Source: Ptiloglossa arizonensis
Taxonomy: Eukaryota > Arthropoda > Insecta > Hymenoptera > Colletidae
DNA length: 64,000 nt
Direction of reading: 5' to 3'
Assembly: GCF_051014685.1 (NCBI RefSeq)
Contig: NC_135056.1
Span: forward strand, 5,766,001-5,830,000
Below the pieces are notes generated by a model. That model did no database searches. It was not told where the DNA came from and saw nothing but the letters and a program-made list of their open reading frames with translations. A program made the translations under genes and the position numbers. Positions 1 through 9,818 of this stretch are shown here, piece by piece (position 1 is the stretch's first letter; each line of letters begins with the position of its first letter).

Positions 1-50
1 CTCACAAGGGAAGGCCCCCTATTGTACCATTTCGATCTTTTGTAGAACTA
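1..50 (-). repeat. Dispersed repeat end, inverted partner of 2886-2943
   Basis: The first 14 bases (CTCACAAGGGAAGG) match the reverse complement of the 14 bases ending at 2943 (CTAACGAGGGAAGG) at 12 of 14 positions. Similarity continues inward through CCCTAT, a CCA-TTCGAT block and TTTTGTAG. The copy touches the window edge and may be cut off. It could be a terminal inverted repeat of a 2.9-kb non-autonomous DNA element or one of two unrelated copies of a short repeat. No transposase reading frame lies between the two copies. Confidence 0.5.
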
Positions 51-999
51 TGGAATACGTATCTCTAATGGTAGGCGTAAAATATTAGCCGTGGTTAACC
101 GGTAGTTTCAAAGATATTATCTGTAAATTAATTAAAGTTACATACCTAGTGATTTATCGTGAGTGTAGATGTCGTCTACTCGTAAAAACCGCGTTTAAAA
201 ATATTTCTCTTGTTGAAACTTTTTTGGAAGTAAATCATGCATATTTAATCGTGTTCAAATAAATCGGTGTTTGCAATTGTTGATGAATTAATGTGTACAG
301 TTTTGTGGGATCGTGTTTCGGAAATCGTACTACATAATTTTTTATCTGTCTATAAAAATGTACGTTCCAAGGTTGACAGAGCGATGTACATTTTGATGGA
401 ATAGTTTTTAGTTCACAAGTGGATAATTTATTTTCGTCGATGAACATTTTATCGTATATCGCGAAGTTTGTTTGCCCTGACTAGGAATTCAACGTTCAAA
501 ATTGTTCATTTTTTACTTACGAATAAATTGTATGGTTAGAAAATAATTCGTTTCTTTCATGCAAGTAGGGGAACACTTTTCGCAGCAATTTTTTTGATCA
601 TGTTAGAGAACATGTGCGATATATATTTATATGTACACATTTGTGTAACTTTTCAAATATTTTTAATACAAACTTCCGTTGATTTTTCTCCTTAATATGA
701 TAAAGCACAATGCATATTTACTCAGTACTCGCATGCAATTTTATCTTTATCGATCGCAAAATCTAAGTCGTAATTTTTAACGATGTCTGCTGTTGGTCTA
801 TGAAAAATGTCTGTTGATTTTCAGATATTATCAACAATTTCACGGTCTTTATTACTTACATATTGTGTAACGTGCCTTTGTTTCATTTTATATGCTTTCT
901 TAATTCGTGTAAACCCATGATTCGATATTACGAAAGAAAATTTTATTGAAATTAATTTAAATGTTGCTGCCATAACATACTGTTGCAAAGTTCTAACCG

Positions 1000-1005
<6 letters not shown>

Positions 1006-1064
<59 letters not shown>
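1006..1064. repeat. (TA)n microsatellite
   Basis: Uninterrupted alternating TA for almost 60 bases. Confidence 0.95.
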
Positions 1065-1066
<2 letters not shown>

Positions 1067-2195
1067 AGTTGGTTTTCACCTCCTCTGATTTAATTTTCCA
1101 CCTTGCCAATTGATGTCTCTTAAACAATAATTTCGTTATTTTTATACGTAAACTTTCCAACAACCAATTGAGATGCAACTCTGTCAATGTAACTACTTTT
1201 TTTTCATTTCAAACGACACTTTACTGTCATTGACTACTGAAAAGATCGAGAACGAGATTAATTTTTTATCACTACACGTGCCTGAATATTCCTCTTCGTG
1301 TTTCACTTTGAATTTCATCTTTAAGTAACAATCCCTCTTTGTCGATCGACTAATGGTCCGAAATAATCGAAACGAATGTTTCTGCTATTTTCTCTTCCAT
1401 CATTTACGATCGATTCGATGGATTTAACTTTTTCCATTATCAACGTATTCTTTTAAACGTAACACATTCATTCATAGTATAATATGAATTTACTGTATTT
1501 TCGCACAATTATAAAATGTCAACAAACTTCTTCGACTGTGCACCGTGGACTGCTTTCGAAAATTTCAATGTATAAACATTTTGACTCCATGTTTCTATTA
1601 GTTAAATATACAATCTGTAACAAGTAACGTTGAAATGGAGATAGCTGGATTGTTTGCACTCATGATGTTCATACTTCTTCAAAATATTTATACATTGGAA
1701 TTTTCAGAAGCAATTTACAATACATAGCTGGACTTAAAAACGACGTAGAAACTAAACAATTTAAATATTATGAATAAGCCTTTGTTATGTGTTCTTAATG
1801 CCGAACATTTTTGTGTTCTTCCTACGTATACGATAATTATCATCCTGAATCGTGCAGAATGTCATCGCAATAAAATTATAGAGAAATGGAAGAAAAGAAA
1901 CTAATGACAAAAGGATTTATTCAACCGAGATTAGATCGTTGGACTTTCGATTTACAAATCACGCAACGTGTCACTTCTCTTGTGGCTTCTAATACTAAAC
2001 ACCTGCACTCGTAGTATAATATACGACTGATTATGTAACTTTAATTAATTATATTTTTAAAGCTATCAAATAACCTATGGCTGATATTTTACTATTACTT
2101 GTACCACGAACTGATGATACAAGCGAAAAGGAGGTGATTTTGCATGCAAAACTAAGTCGATAACATAGAGTGACATTTTTCTCGCACAAAGCTTC

Positions 2196-2521
2196 ATTTT
2201 CGAATGCAGAGATGTTAAAGATTCGTGGAGTACACGTACCCTGAACTATGTTATAGGCTTCGTTGCAATTTGGCTTATAAACACTTGCATATAATAATCT
2301 CACTCGTGCCTACGTCTAACGATATATCATCACTCTGCTATTCGAATTACTATTCCGATTTCTTACTTTCGATACTAATGAATATTTATTGAAATCAATT
2401 TCTTTCGAATCGGATGTGATAACAAGCCATAAGCACAAACGCAATGAATACTAGTCTAAAACATAATCCAATGTACGTGGAGTATACTCCACGAATCTTT
2501 AACATCGATTTATTCGAAAAT
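2196..2521. repeat. Inverted repeat pair, 37-bp arms
   Basis: Arm 2196-2232, read on the minus strand, gives TACTCCACGAATCTTTAAC followed by ATC, five differing bases and ATTCGAAAAT. The same order occurs on the plus strand at 2485-2521. The arms are about 250 bp apart. The second arm overlaps a perfect palindrome, TGGAGTATACTCCA, at 2479-2492. This may be a small foldback or MITE-like element; target-site duplications were not identified. Confidence 0.5.
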
Positions 2522-2665
2522 AGTATAATCTATTTCGAATAAATCTTTCATTTATTCGTACTCTACTGTACGAAAAAATATTACTCTACATTTTCGACTT
2601 ATTTTTTTATGTAGATTCACTTTCTTTCAGCTTGTACTACGAGTTGAGTAACATATACTAGGTAT

Positions 2666-2686
2666 GTATATATATATATATATATA
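2666..2686. repeat. (TA)n microsatellite
   Basis: Short uninterrupted TA run directly beside the foldback at 2688-2781. Confidence 0.85.
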
Positions 2687-2687
2687 A

Positions 2688-2781
2688 GTTGTTCAATGAG
2701 TTTTGTCGTTCGATAAAATTTATTGAACAGTATAGTATTATGTTGCTCGATAAGTTTTATCGAACGACATTTTTGAACAAC
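2688..2781. repeat. Foldback inverted repeat
   Basis: GTCGTTCGATAAAA at 2705-2718 is exactly complementary to TTTTATCGAACGAC at 2755-2768. GTTGTTCAA at 2688-2696 is exactly complementary to TTGAACAAC at 2773-2781. The result is a two-part stem of 14 + 9 bp around a ~36-nt loop, with a small asymmetric bulge. Confidence 0.75.
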
Positions 2782-2886
2782 CTATTACTATATCACAATT
2801 TATTGAACAACCTATTACTATATCACAATTTATTGAACAACCTATTACTATATCACAATTTATTGAACAACCTATTACTATATCAT
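2772..2886. repeat. 30-bp minisatellite, about 4 copies
   Basis: Near-identical units start at 2772, 2802, 2832 and 2862, each containing TTGAACAACCTATTACTATA. The array grows directly out of the right arm of the adjacent foldback (TTGAACAAC). It creates a spurious repetitive open frame, because 30 bp is a multiple of three. Confidence 0.9.
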
Positions 2887-2943
2887 CCTACAAAAGGTGG
2901 TTAGAATCGAAGTGGTGCAATTATAGGGTCCTTCCCTCGTTAG
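2886..2943 (+). repeat. Dispersed repeat end, inverted partner of 1-50
   Basis: Read on the minus strand from 2943 inward it matches bases 1-50, with GAGGGAAGG, CCCTAT, CACC..TTCGAT and TTTTGTAG in the same order. It abuts the 30-bp minisatellite. Confidence 0.5.
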
Positions 2944-5689
2944 ATCTTAGAGTTCAACGCGTTAATGGTAGTTCTCTACAGATAACAATAATGTATTCAT
3001 AGAACTCACCATCTCAATTCGATCGATTGACGTCGAATTGCTTTCTGTTGTAGTATTACTGATATTCTTCACTCCCGAGATGGCCCTGATTCGTATAATG
3101 CAATTTCGGTCTGTTTTGTATTTTTCTCACAGAGTAATTTCACACAACAACCGCCAGAGATGTACGCATCTCCTGTAAAAAAAATAAAAATAATTGAATC
3201 ATTTCCAGTAACACCTTCCGAATTCATCATTTTTAAAAATGCACTCATATATTTGCAGATAGCAGAAATGCACAATACTATATAATACTATACAGAAGAG
3301 TCCCGGAAAACAAAGTACTCTTAAATGCAATACCTGATCATTTATAGAACTTTACAAGCATACTATCATTTTGAGTAAAAGTGTTGATCGGATAAAATCT
3401 CAACAATCATTTTGTTTATTACTTCTATACTGAAGATTCTACCTGAATAGAAGGATGATGAATGAAAAATATTTTATTATACGAAATAGGCAATTTCATG
3501 TATATCCATTGCTTAAATCGATATGAACTGTGAGATATGCCAATTTCGATTTTATCGTAAATATCAGTGAAAAAATATAACGCGAGAGAATGGTAGGGTC
3601 GACCGTAGCAGTTATGCTCGTGGGTCAGTTACCTGAAACTGGGCCGCGTCGCAACTTTTAACAGCTCGTTGAGATGTTAATTGTGAAATGCCCATTCTAG
3701 AAATGACTCGTTTCGTAAAGGAAGTTTCAAAGAATCATGGCATATTTTTATCGGGATTATTAACCAGTGCACTTTGATTCGATACTTACAAACTAAAAAG
3801 TTGTTTATTATTTTTTGTATGTCAAGAACGATTATTTCGATGTGAATGAAAGTTTATTTCGAAAGATAGATCTTTCTCGATGAAACAGAGAAAGAAGAAC
3901 TCGATTAGAAAAGTAGTTTCGGAGATAAAGAGTCATTTGTGCAGCCCAGTTTCGTAAAAATAGGCAAAAATTGCAACCTTCGGTGTTCATTTATTTTTTA
4001 AGTAAATTCGAAATCGAATTCCACTCGAAGTACAACATATTTTAATTTCAACAAATACTCTGACATCAATCTATGCGAAGTGATCGATTTGGCTTGAACC
4101 CCTAACATTTTCCACAATTCACGTACGTATACCGGTTTAAAGTTCAAAGCTACCTGAAAACGACACGACAGTTATTTTATCGTTTATTTCAATACAGAAT
4201 GGTAGATTGTGAAGAAAAACGAACAATGGTTCGAAGCCATATTCGAGTATACATGTCTCTTCTGAGAATTTAAATTGAATTGTAGCGCAATGGCGATTTT
4301 CAATGAAATTCATACAGCTTCAAAACAAATATACGATTAGTTACTGAACAATTCACCGTTGGTTTTAAAAATTTCGATTAGAAAACCCTCTCGCTGGACA
4401 AAGAAGAAATTTTATGCAAATATGTTTAATAAAATTATAAAAACAGGGAAAGTATCGTCGAAAATTCCAAAATTTCATGTGCGAAAAACCGATGCTTTTT
4501 TTCATTTTACCAGATTTATGATTGTACCGGTCTAACTATACTAAAGTTACTATATTATTTTCTGTCAAGATTATAGTGTTACTTAAAAGAAATATGTATA
4601 TATTTGTGATTCCTAAAGTACTCGAAAGATGCCTCCATTCTTTTAATTCGACTACACATACCTTTGAATTGGGGTAGAATACGAAACTCCATTTACAGAG
4701 AACGCTTTTATACTTAAATTGTTCAGAAAGAAACTATTTTGCTTGAAATAAACTAAAATTGAAACTGGTAATGGTTCATGATATCTATTAATCTTGTGTC
4801 ACTAAATTATTAATTGAGAAATTTAATTACGGATATTTATTCACAATTTTGGTGCTTATTTCTATATTGCAATACTGAAAATAACTTAAAAAGTAAATGT
4901 ATATAGGCCAACAGATTGAAAGTCCAAATTGTTTGATAACATGCGTAAAAGTAAAAAACGAACCGTTGGTACTAGAGCAGTATTTGAAAGAATAGGAGGG
5001 TAAAAGATGAATTAATTTCTTTTAATTTCATTAACATTTTCCGTGAAAAACCATCAAGAATTTATGTAAAAAGCTTCATTGTGTGTAACTTTGGAGAAAA
5101 GTTCCCATTCCTTACACATGGGCTCCCATAGCCGAAAAGAAAAGAATAAGTACGTATCTCTTAATTTTGTTCGCTGTTCAAACCTACAAAGTTTTACCAA
5201 AACGAAAGAAGGAGGGAGTCACCGTGAATATTAAAATATTTTTACACACTGTGAAAAATAAAAGTTGAAAATGTAAGTCAAAATTTTCCCAAACTAAGCT
5301 CAGTTTTGTCAAAAAACGAGTTTACAAATATTTGATTAAGATTGTGCAAAGTATTTCCGTCTGCGTTTACGAAGATTGGTGTCAAACTGAGTTTGAAGTA
5401 AAGTATCATTCTCTCATAAATATTCTCTACAAAATCTAACCATAATTTAATATAAAAAAGTACTAAAACCTAGTACTTTGATAAGACATTTTCAATCTTT
5501 AATTCTTTCCCTTATAAATTATTTCTTTGGATAAAGGTTCCGTAAATTCCACCAAGAACCGAACTACTACTGTAGGATTTACCCATCTTGGAGGATAAAT
5601 AATGTACAAAGTTAATAGAAAGCTGTCTAATGAACAATGGGGCAGACATCGCTTAGGAAAAGAGTCATTTATTCGACAACTATTGTGAA
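2944..5689. other. AT-rich non-coding stretch
   Basis: No gene, RNA or structured repeat recognised. Open frames are short and lack any protein character. Confidence 0.5.
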
Positions 5690-6245
5690 TCGTTCATGGA
5701 ACAATGCACATCGTTGAAGCGAGCTCCGAATGATTCGTTTCGAAATAATCTAAGCTGAATCGAGCGTTTCAGGAAATTCAGGTCCCACGTGATACGTGTG
5801 TTAATTTGAACACGAAATGCGCGGGAAATATACACGCGTGGACTAGATCTTCGCCAGGCACGATTGCGGCGTGTCAGCTATATTAAAGCTAAAAACAGGC
5901 ATGTCATTAGGAAAGGATTATGCACTCGCAATACCGAACTAACCCGTGGGGTCACCAGCCCGCTTGACCCCATTGCACATTTTCCATTTCAGCTGTATTA
6001 CGAGATTCAGCTACTATTTAATGAATCAAGGCTCCTGAACGTGCTTTGATATTATTTATTCGAGCATTTCAGCAGACTCGGTGGGAACACGCACGGGGCT
6101 CGCGAGCAAATTGCCGACCGCGTTTGCTAAATAATTTGATGACATACTCGCAGAAACCAAGCACGATTAAGAAAAGTCCTAATTTTGCGGAAATACTGCA
6201 AAGTTTGTCCATCGCTCGCGCTCGGCTGTTTCGTCGCGGTTAAAA
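5690..6245. promoter_or_regulatory. GC-richer island, candidate cis-regulatory element
   Basis: A sharply bounded patch of about 550 bases, clearly less AT-rich than both flanks, with no believable reading frame. It contains potential transcription-factor words such as GTCATTAG and TTGACCCC. It lies about 1.3 kb upstream of the acceptor of the LRR gene's large exon, so it could be an intronic or upstream enhancer. This is an inference from composition only. Confidence 0.3.
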
Positions 6246-7523
6246 ACAGCGCAGAAATTCCGATTGGTGTCTAGTTTCGTTTAATGAGTATTCTTTGTAA
6301 CGATTTTTGATGTAACGTTCTTTTGTATAAAAAAAAAAAAAATACTTTCCTTTACGAACGATATTTGAATAAATTGGAAATTACCTCTGACAGTGAGAGA
6401 AGCAGAAATTTCAAATAGGAGACTAAAGTCTTTTTATTTTAAAGGGAAACATTTTTTTCTTGGTTATGCATTTCTATAAATGTTCTTTAAAATTTGTTGT
6501 GTATTCTTTAGAAATTCTTTTATAGAGGGAGGCATCTACTTCTTGTTATTCTACCCCTGAAAGTGCTACTGATTTGCACGTATCTGTAAAAGAATTCAGT
6601 AAGAAAATCCAAAAATTCTTTTTACACGTTTTGTTCTCAACATGTTTGAAAAGACACATAATAGTATTGTTATTCTTCCTAATTTATTTGGAATTAGCAA
6701 CAAGAAAATATTATTCAGGTTTAATATATTTAATTATATTTCTAGAATTAACAAGAATAAAGTTATCTACGTTTCCTAAATTATACGGAATTTGTATAAT
6801 AATAACGTAATGTGAGATTAAAATTATTAATTCGTTATATAGTTAACTATTTTTATTCCAAATTCACATTTATCCGTGAGTATCTTCATTTTATACAAAT
6901 ATGGTATACGTATTGACAATTAATAACATGGAATAAGTAATTGTAGTTTTTCGTCCAAAACTATAAAAGATTTGTTCGAAAGAATTTTTCCCATATATCT
7001 AATAATTTTGAAGGAAGCATCAAGAAGCTGAATGTTCGAACAGTAGTTTCACCTCTTGAACTTGAGTTAACACAGTTAAGAAAAAACTATCCTTCATTTT
7101 TGGCTGCTCTACAAATATGCAAAGTTTCGCCAAAATCGAGGATTGGGGACATTCCATCCACGATGTTCCTCGTATAACAAAAATCATTCCGTTCTAACTT
7201 ACATCGACAACTATCCTCTTGCACCGATACAAAGTTAACGTTAACCTACACGCAAAGATACCAACAAAATTTAAAAAAAAAAACAATCGATCCTAGCGAA
7301 CGTTTCAAAAACCTTAGACATAATTGTTCCAACCATTCGATCTTCAAAACCAGAAATAAGTTTCCTCATTTTCGCCAGTGCGAGTCACGACTGTGGCTGA
7401 GGAGTCTCGGTAGAAAATAATTGATGTATGGTAATGAACCTAGCATTAATGTAAATTACGTTTTACGATAAGCCGCGTCCGGGGAGTCCTCCTAATAAAG
7501 AGTTTCTTGTTTATTATTTCCAG
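6246..7523. other. AT-rich stretch upstream of the LRR exon, probably intron
   Basis: No coding frame recognised. It ends in a pyrimidine-rich tract and CAG at 7521-7523, the acceptor for the LRR exon, so at least its 3' part should be intron of that gene. Confidence 0.5.
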
Positions 7524-9185
7524 ACGCCACGACGCAGCGTAGCGGTATCGACTGCTGTGTTTCACCTGCTCGTCCTAGCCGGTTTGTTCGCCTTCAGCAC
7601 GGCTGCGTTTTGTCCCAATGGTTGCATCTGCGATGACGACAATCTCGTGGTGTCCTGCATAGGAGCGAACCTGGACGTCATACCGATAGCCCTGAATCCG
7701 AGCATCCAACGGATAGTGCTGAAGGAGAATCGGATAAAGATAGTGGACGCGGCAGCGTTTCAGTTCTACGGTGACCTGAAGAACGTCGATCTCTCGAGTA
7801 ATCACCTGTTCACCATTCCCAACGGGAGCTTCGAGGCGCAGAAGCAACTGGTGGAGCTGCATCTCAGGCACAACAAGATCTCAGCGTTGTCCGAGAAAAC
7901 GTTCCAAGGTTTAAAATCACTGACGGTGCTGAATCTGCGCGACAATTACTTGGAGAGTTTGAACAACGGTCTGTTTGCCTCGCTCTCGAAATTAGAGGAG
8001 CTCGATTTGGGTAAAAATCGTATATCGAAGGTGGAGCCCGGTGCTTTTCAAAAACTGGGGACCCTAAGGGTGCTCCATCTCGACGACAATCAGTTGAGAA
8101 CCATCCCATCGCCGGCTTTAGCCCCGTTGAACGCACTGGCCGAGTTGCACATAGGTTGGAACGCGTTCTCTTCGCTACCTAACGACGCCTTCAAAGGATT
8201 GGAGCAGTTGACCGTGTTGGACATCACCGGGGCTGGTTTGGACGACATCGGTGACGCTGCCTTTCGCGGCTTGAACGCTCTGCGCACATTGGAGCTGGAT
8301 GGGAACAAGCTACGAGAAGTGCCGACGAAACAGTTAGCGGTACTACTGCGGCTCGAGGAACTTACCTTGGGTCAGAACTTTTTCACCACTCTGAGGTCGG
8401 GCGCTTTCCAAGGTCTGCCGAAGCTAAAAAAACTGGACATATCCGCGGCGAAGTTGTTGACCACGGTGGAACGGGGAGCTTTCTCGGATAACGCCAATCT
8501 GGAGACCCTGGTATTGAACAGCAACAAACGACTGACGACAATGGAGGACGGTTCCCTAGCCGGTTTACCGAACTTGAGGCACCTAATGCTTCGCGACAAC
8601 GCCTTCACCGGATTCTCCGAGTCCCTGGTGGCCTGGAACGAACTACGTCGACTGGATTTAAGCGAGAATCCTATGGTCTGCGACTGTAGCCTACTCTGGT
8701 TAGCCGAGGTCCTCGTCCCGAGGAACTCGAGTCCCGTAATATGCGCGGAACCGCCAGAGTCGAAGGGAAAACCCATCAAGGGTATGACACCCGACGAACT
8801 GGGCTGCGCCTTCTCCGATCCACGTAAACAAGCTTTATTGGCGACGCTCTGCGCGGCTGGCCTCGCCCTGCTCACGGGTTTGGCATTGATCCTCTACTAT
8901 AGATGTCGTAGACGCGTCAGGGATGCTCTGAAGGACTACAAATGGAACAACCGGGCGATCTCTCGCAAAGAGCACGAGTATCAAAAGACTTACTCGGACG
9001 ACGAGTACATCGTTAGGTCCGCGCATCCCCATCACCATCACCATCACCCCCAGTCGCAGCAGATTCCGCCCCACCATCACCACCATCATCTTCAACAGCA
9101 ACAACAGCAACAGCAGCAACAACAGCAGCAGCAACACTCCCAGATAGCGACCGGTATCAAGCCTATACCAGTGACGGAACTGTAG
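7524..9185 (+). CDS. caps/trn: Capricious/Tartan-type LRR transmembrane protein, large exon
   Basis: Cell-surface recognition protein; in flies Capricious and Tartan guide cell affinity and target choice by motor axons, photoreceptors and tracheal cells. The frame is open straight from the acceptor (AG at 7522-7523), reading TPRRSVAVSTAVFHLLVLAG. No ATG precedes the signal peptide, so the start is in an undetected upstream exon, and the GTG at 7557 is not a start. In order: hydrophobic signal segment; LRRNT cysteines (CPNGCIC) near 7611; about 13-14 leucine-rich repeats of the LxxLxLxxN type; LRRCT (NPMVCDC...) near 8672-8811; one membrane helix at 8832-8900 followed by basic YYRCRRRVRD; and a cytoplasmic tail with His-rich (about 9024-9090) and poly-Gln (about 9094-9138) runs. 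There is no Ig domain, unlike kekkons. The first stop, TAG at 9183-9185, leaves ...PVTEL, which fits a class I PDZ ligand. Family assignment rests on remembered resemblance (PIALNPSIQR, LDLSSNHL). Confidence 0.88.
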   Translation, partial: TPRRSVAVSTAVFHLLVLAGLFAFSTAAFCPNGCICDDDNLVVSCIGANLDVIPIALNPSIQRIVLKENRIKIVDAAAFQFYGDLKNVDLSSNHLFTIPNGSFEAQKQLVELHLRHNKISALSEKTFQGLKSLTVLNLRDNYLESLNNGLFASLSKLEELDLGKNRISKVEPGAFQKLGTLRVLHLDDNQLRTIPSPALAPLNALAELHIGWNAFSSLPNDAFKGLEQLTVLDITGAGLDDIGDAAFRGLNALRTLELDGNKLREVPTKQLAVLLRLEELTLGQNFFTTLRSGAFQGLPKLKKLDISAAKLLTTVERGAFSDNANLETLVLNSNKRLTTMEDGSLAGLPNLRHLMLRDNAFTGFSESLVAWNELRRLDLSENPMVCDCSLLWLAEVLVPRNSSPVICAEPPESKGKPIKGMTPDELGCAFSDPRKQALLATLCAAGLALLTGLALILYYRCRRRVRDALKDYKWNNRAISRKEHEYQKTYSDDEYIVRSAHPHHHHHHPQSQQIPPHHHHHHLQQQQQQQQQQQQQQHSQIATGIKPIPVTEL

Positions 9186-9818
9186 CTAGAACTTCGGGCG
9201 GCGAGCCCTGGAGCCGGAGGCGTTTGGTTCTTGCCCCACGACAGCACTACTCTCGCCGAAGGCTTCACCTACATCGACGGTGAGACGGTGCGGCAAATGC
9301 GTCGTCCGGGAACGCTGCCCAACTCCGGTATATCCGGTCACCGCTCGACCGGCCCGATGGAGGACGGCTCGACGCCATTGAGCATCGCTGGCGATAATTG
9401 CTCCTCTACTGGCGGCAGATTGCACTACACGAATCACTCCCTCCGCCGCACACCGCAGCCGCCCCATTTGCCCGCCCGCGACACCGAGAACCTCTCCGAG
9501 AGGGGACAAAACGACTCGAGGGTTCAGAACGGCATACCAGGACACCACCATGCACCCCCGCCGCTTCCCTCGAGACATCAACCCTCCTGCGGTCAGTCGT
9601 CCTACCCGACCCTGCCCATGAACGGTCACGCGACCCATCAATACCATCATTTCCCACGCGAGAAGGAGAGATCCTCGGCTCGCGAGAGGAGTCGCGATCG
9701 TGACGTCGGTGTCCAGTCGGTACCTCACCGGGGCTCCGACAAACACCGGGACCCCCAGATGGAGATGGAAATGCACGACGGTATGAACATGGGGGAGTTA
9801 GGACCGTATCGCGCGTAA
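9186..9818 (+). CDS. caps/trn: In-frame readthrough extension of the LRR protein (candidate)
   Basis: After the TAG at 9183-9185 the same frame continues for 210 codons to TAA at 9816-9818. The stop context is CTG-TAG-CTAG: C at +4 and CTA after the stop are features of efficient readthrough sites. The extension looks like a protein tail, not UTR. It is rich in His, Pro, Ser, Arg and Gly, has low-complexity patches (EMEMEMHDGMNMGE near its end, PPPLPSRH in the middle) and continues the CpG-rich codon use of the exon. No credible intron removes the stop: the AG sites just downstream lack pyrimidine tracts, and a splice from GT at 9154 to the CAG at 9244 would break the frame. Readthrough would bury the T-E-L C-terminus. 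Alternatives are a sequencing error, a recent nonsense allele, or a UTR that is open by chance because of high GC. Confidence 0.6.
   Translation, partial: LELRAASPGAGGVWFLPHDSTTLAEGFTYIDGETVRQMRRPGTLPNSGISGHRSTGPMEDGSTPLSIAGDNCSSTGGRLHYTNHSLRRTPQPPHLPARDTENLSERGQNDSRVQNGIPGHHHAPPPLPSRHQPSCGQSSYPTLPMNGHATHQYHHFPREKERSSARERSRDRDVGVQSVPHRGSDKHRDPQMEMEMHDGMNMGELGPYRA

Larger units (their letters stand above)
51..2665. other. AT-rich non-coding stretch
   Basis: No convincing gene is visible. The open frames here are short and AT-driven. The stretch contains a TA microsatellite and an inverted-repeat pair at 2196-2232 / 2485-2521, listed separately. It could be intergenic or an intron of the downstream LRR gene, whose first exon was not located. 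Confidence 0.5.

Noticed and set aside
2689..2904. 71-codon frame with repeating NNLLLYH
   Set aside because: Translation of the 30-bp minisatellite.
8372..8875. 167-codon minus-strand frame
   Set aside because: Antisense shadow of the LRR exon; low stop density comes from the GC-rich coding strand.
8835..9137. Minus-strand frame beginning with a Leu run
   Set aside because: Reverse reading of the poly-Gln and poly-His codons of the LRR protein.
9154..9219. A 66-nt intron that would remove the first stop of the LRR gene and keep the frame
   Set aside because: GT at 9154 and AG at 9218-9219 fit arithmetically, but the acceptor lacks a pyrimidine tract and the whole segment is GC-rich like the exon. 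Transcript data could still revive it.
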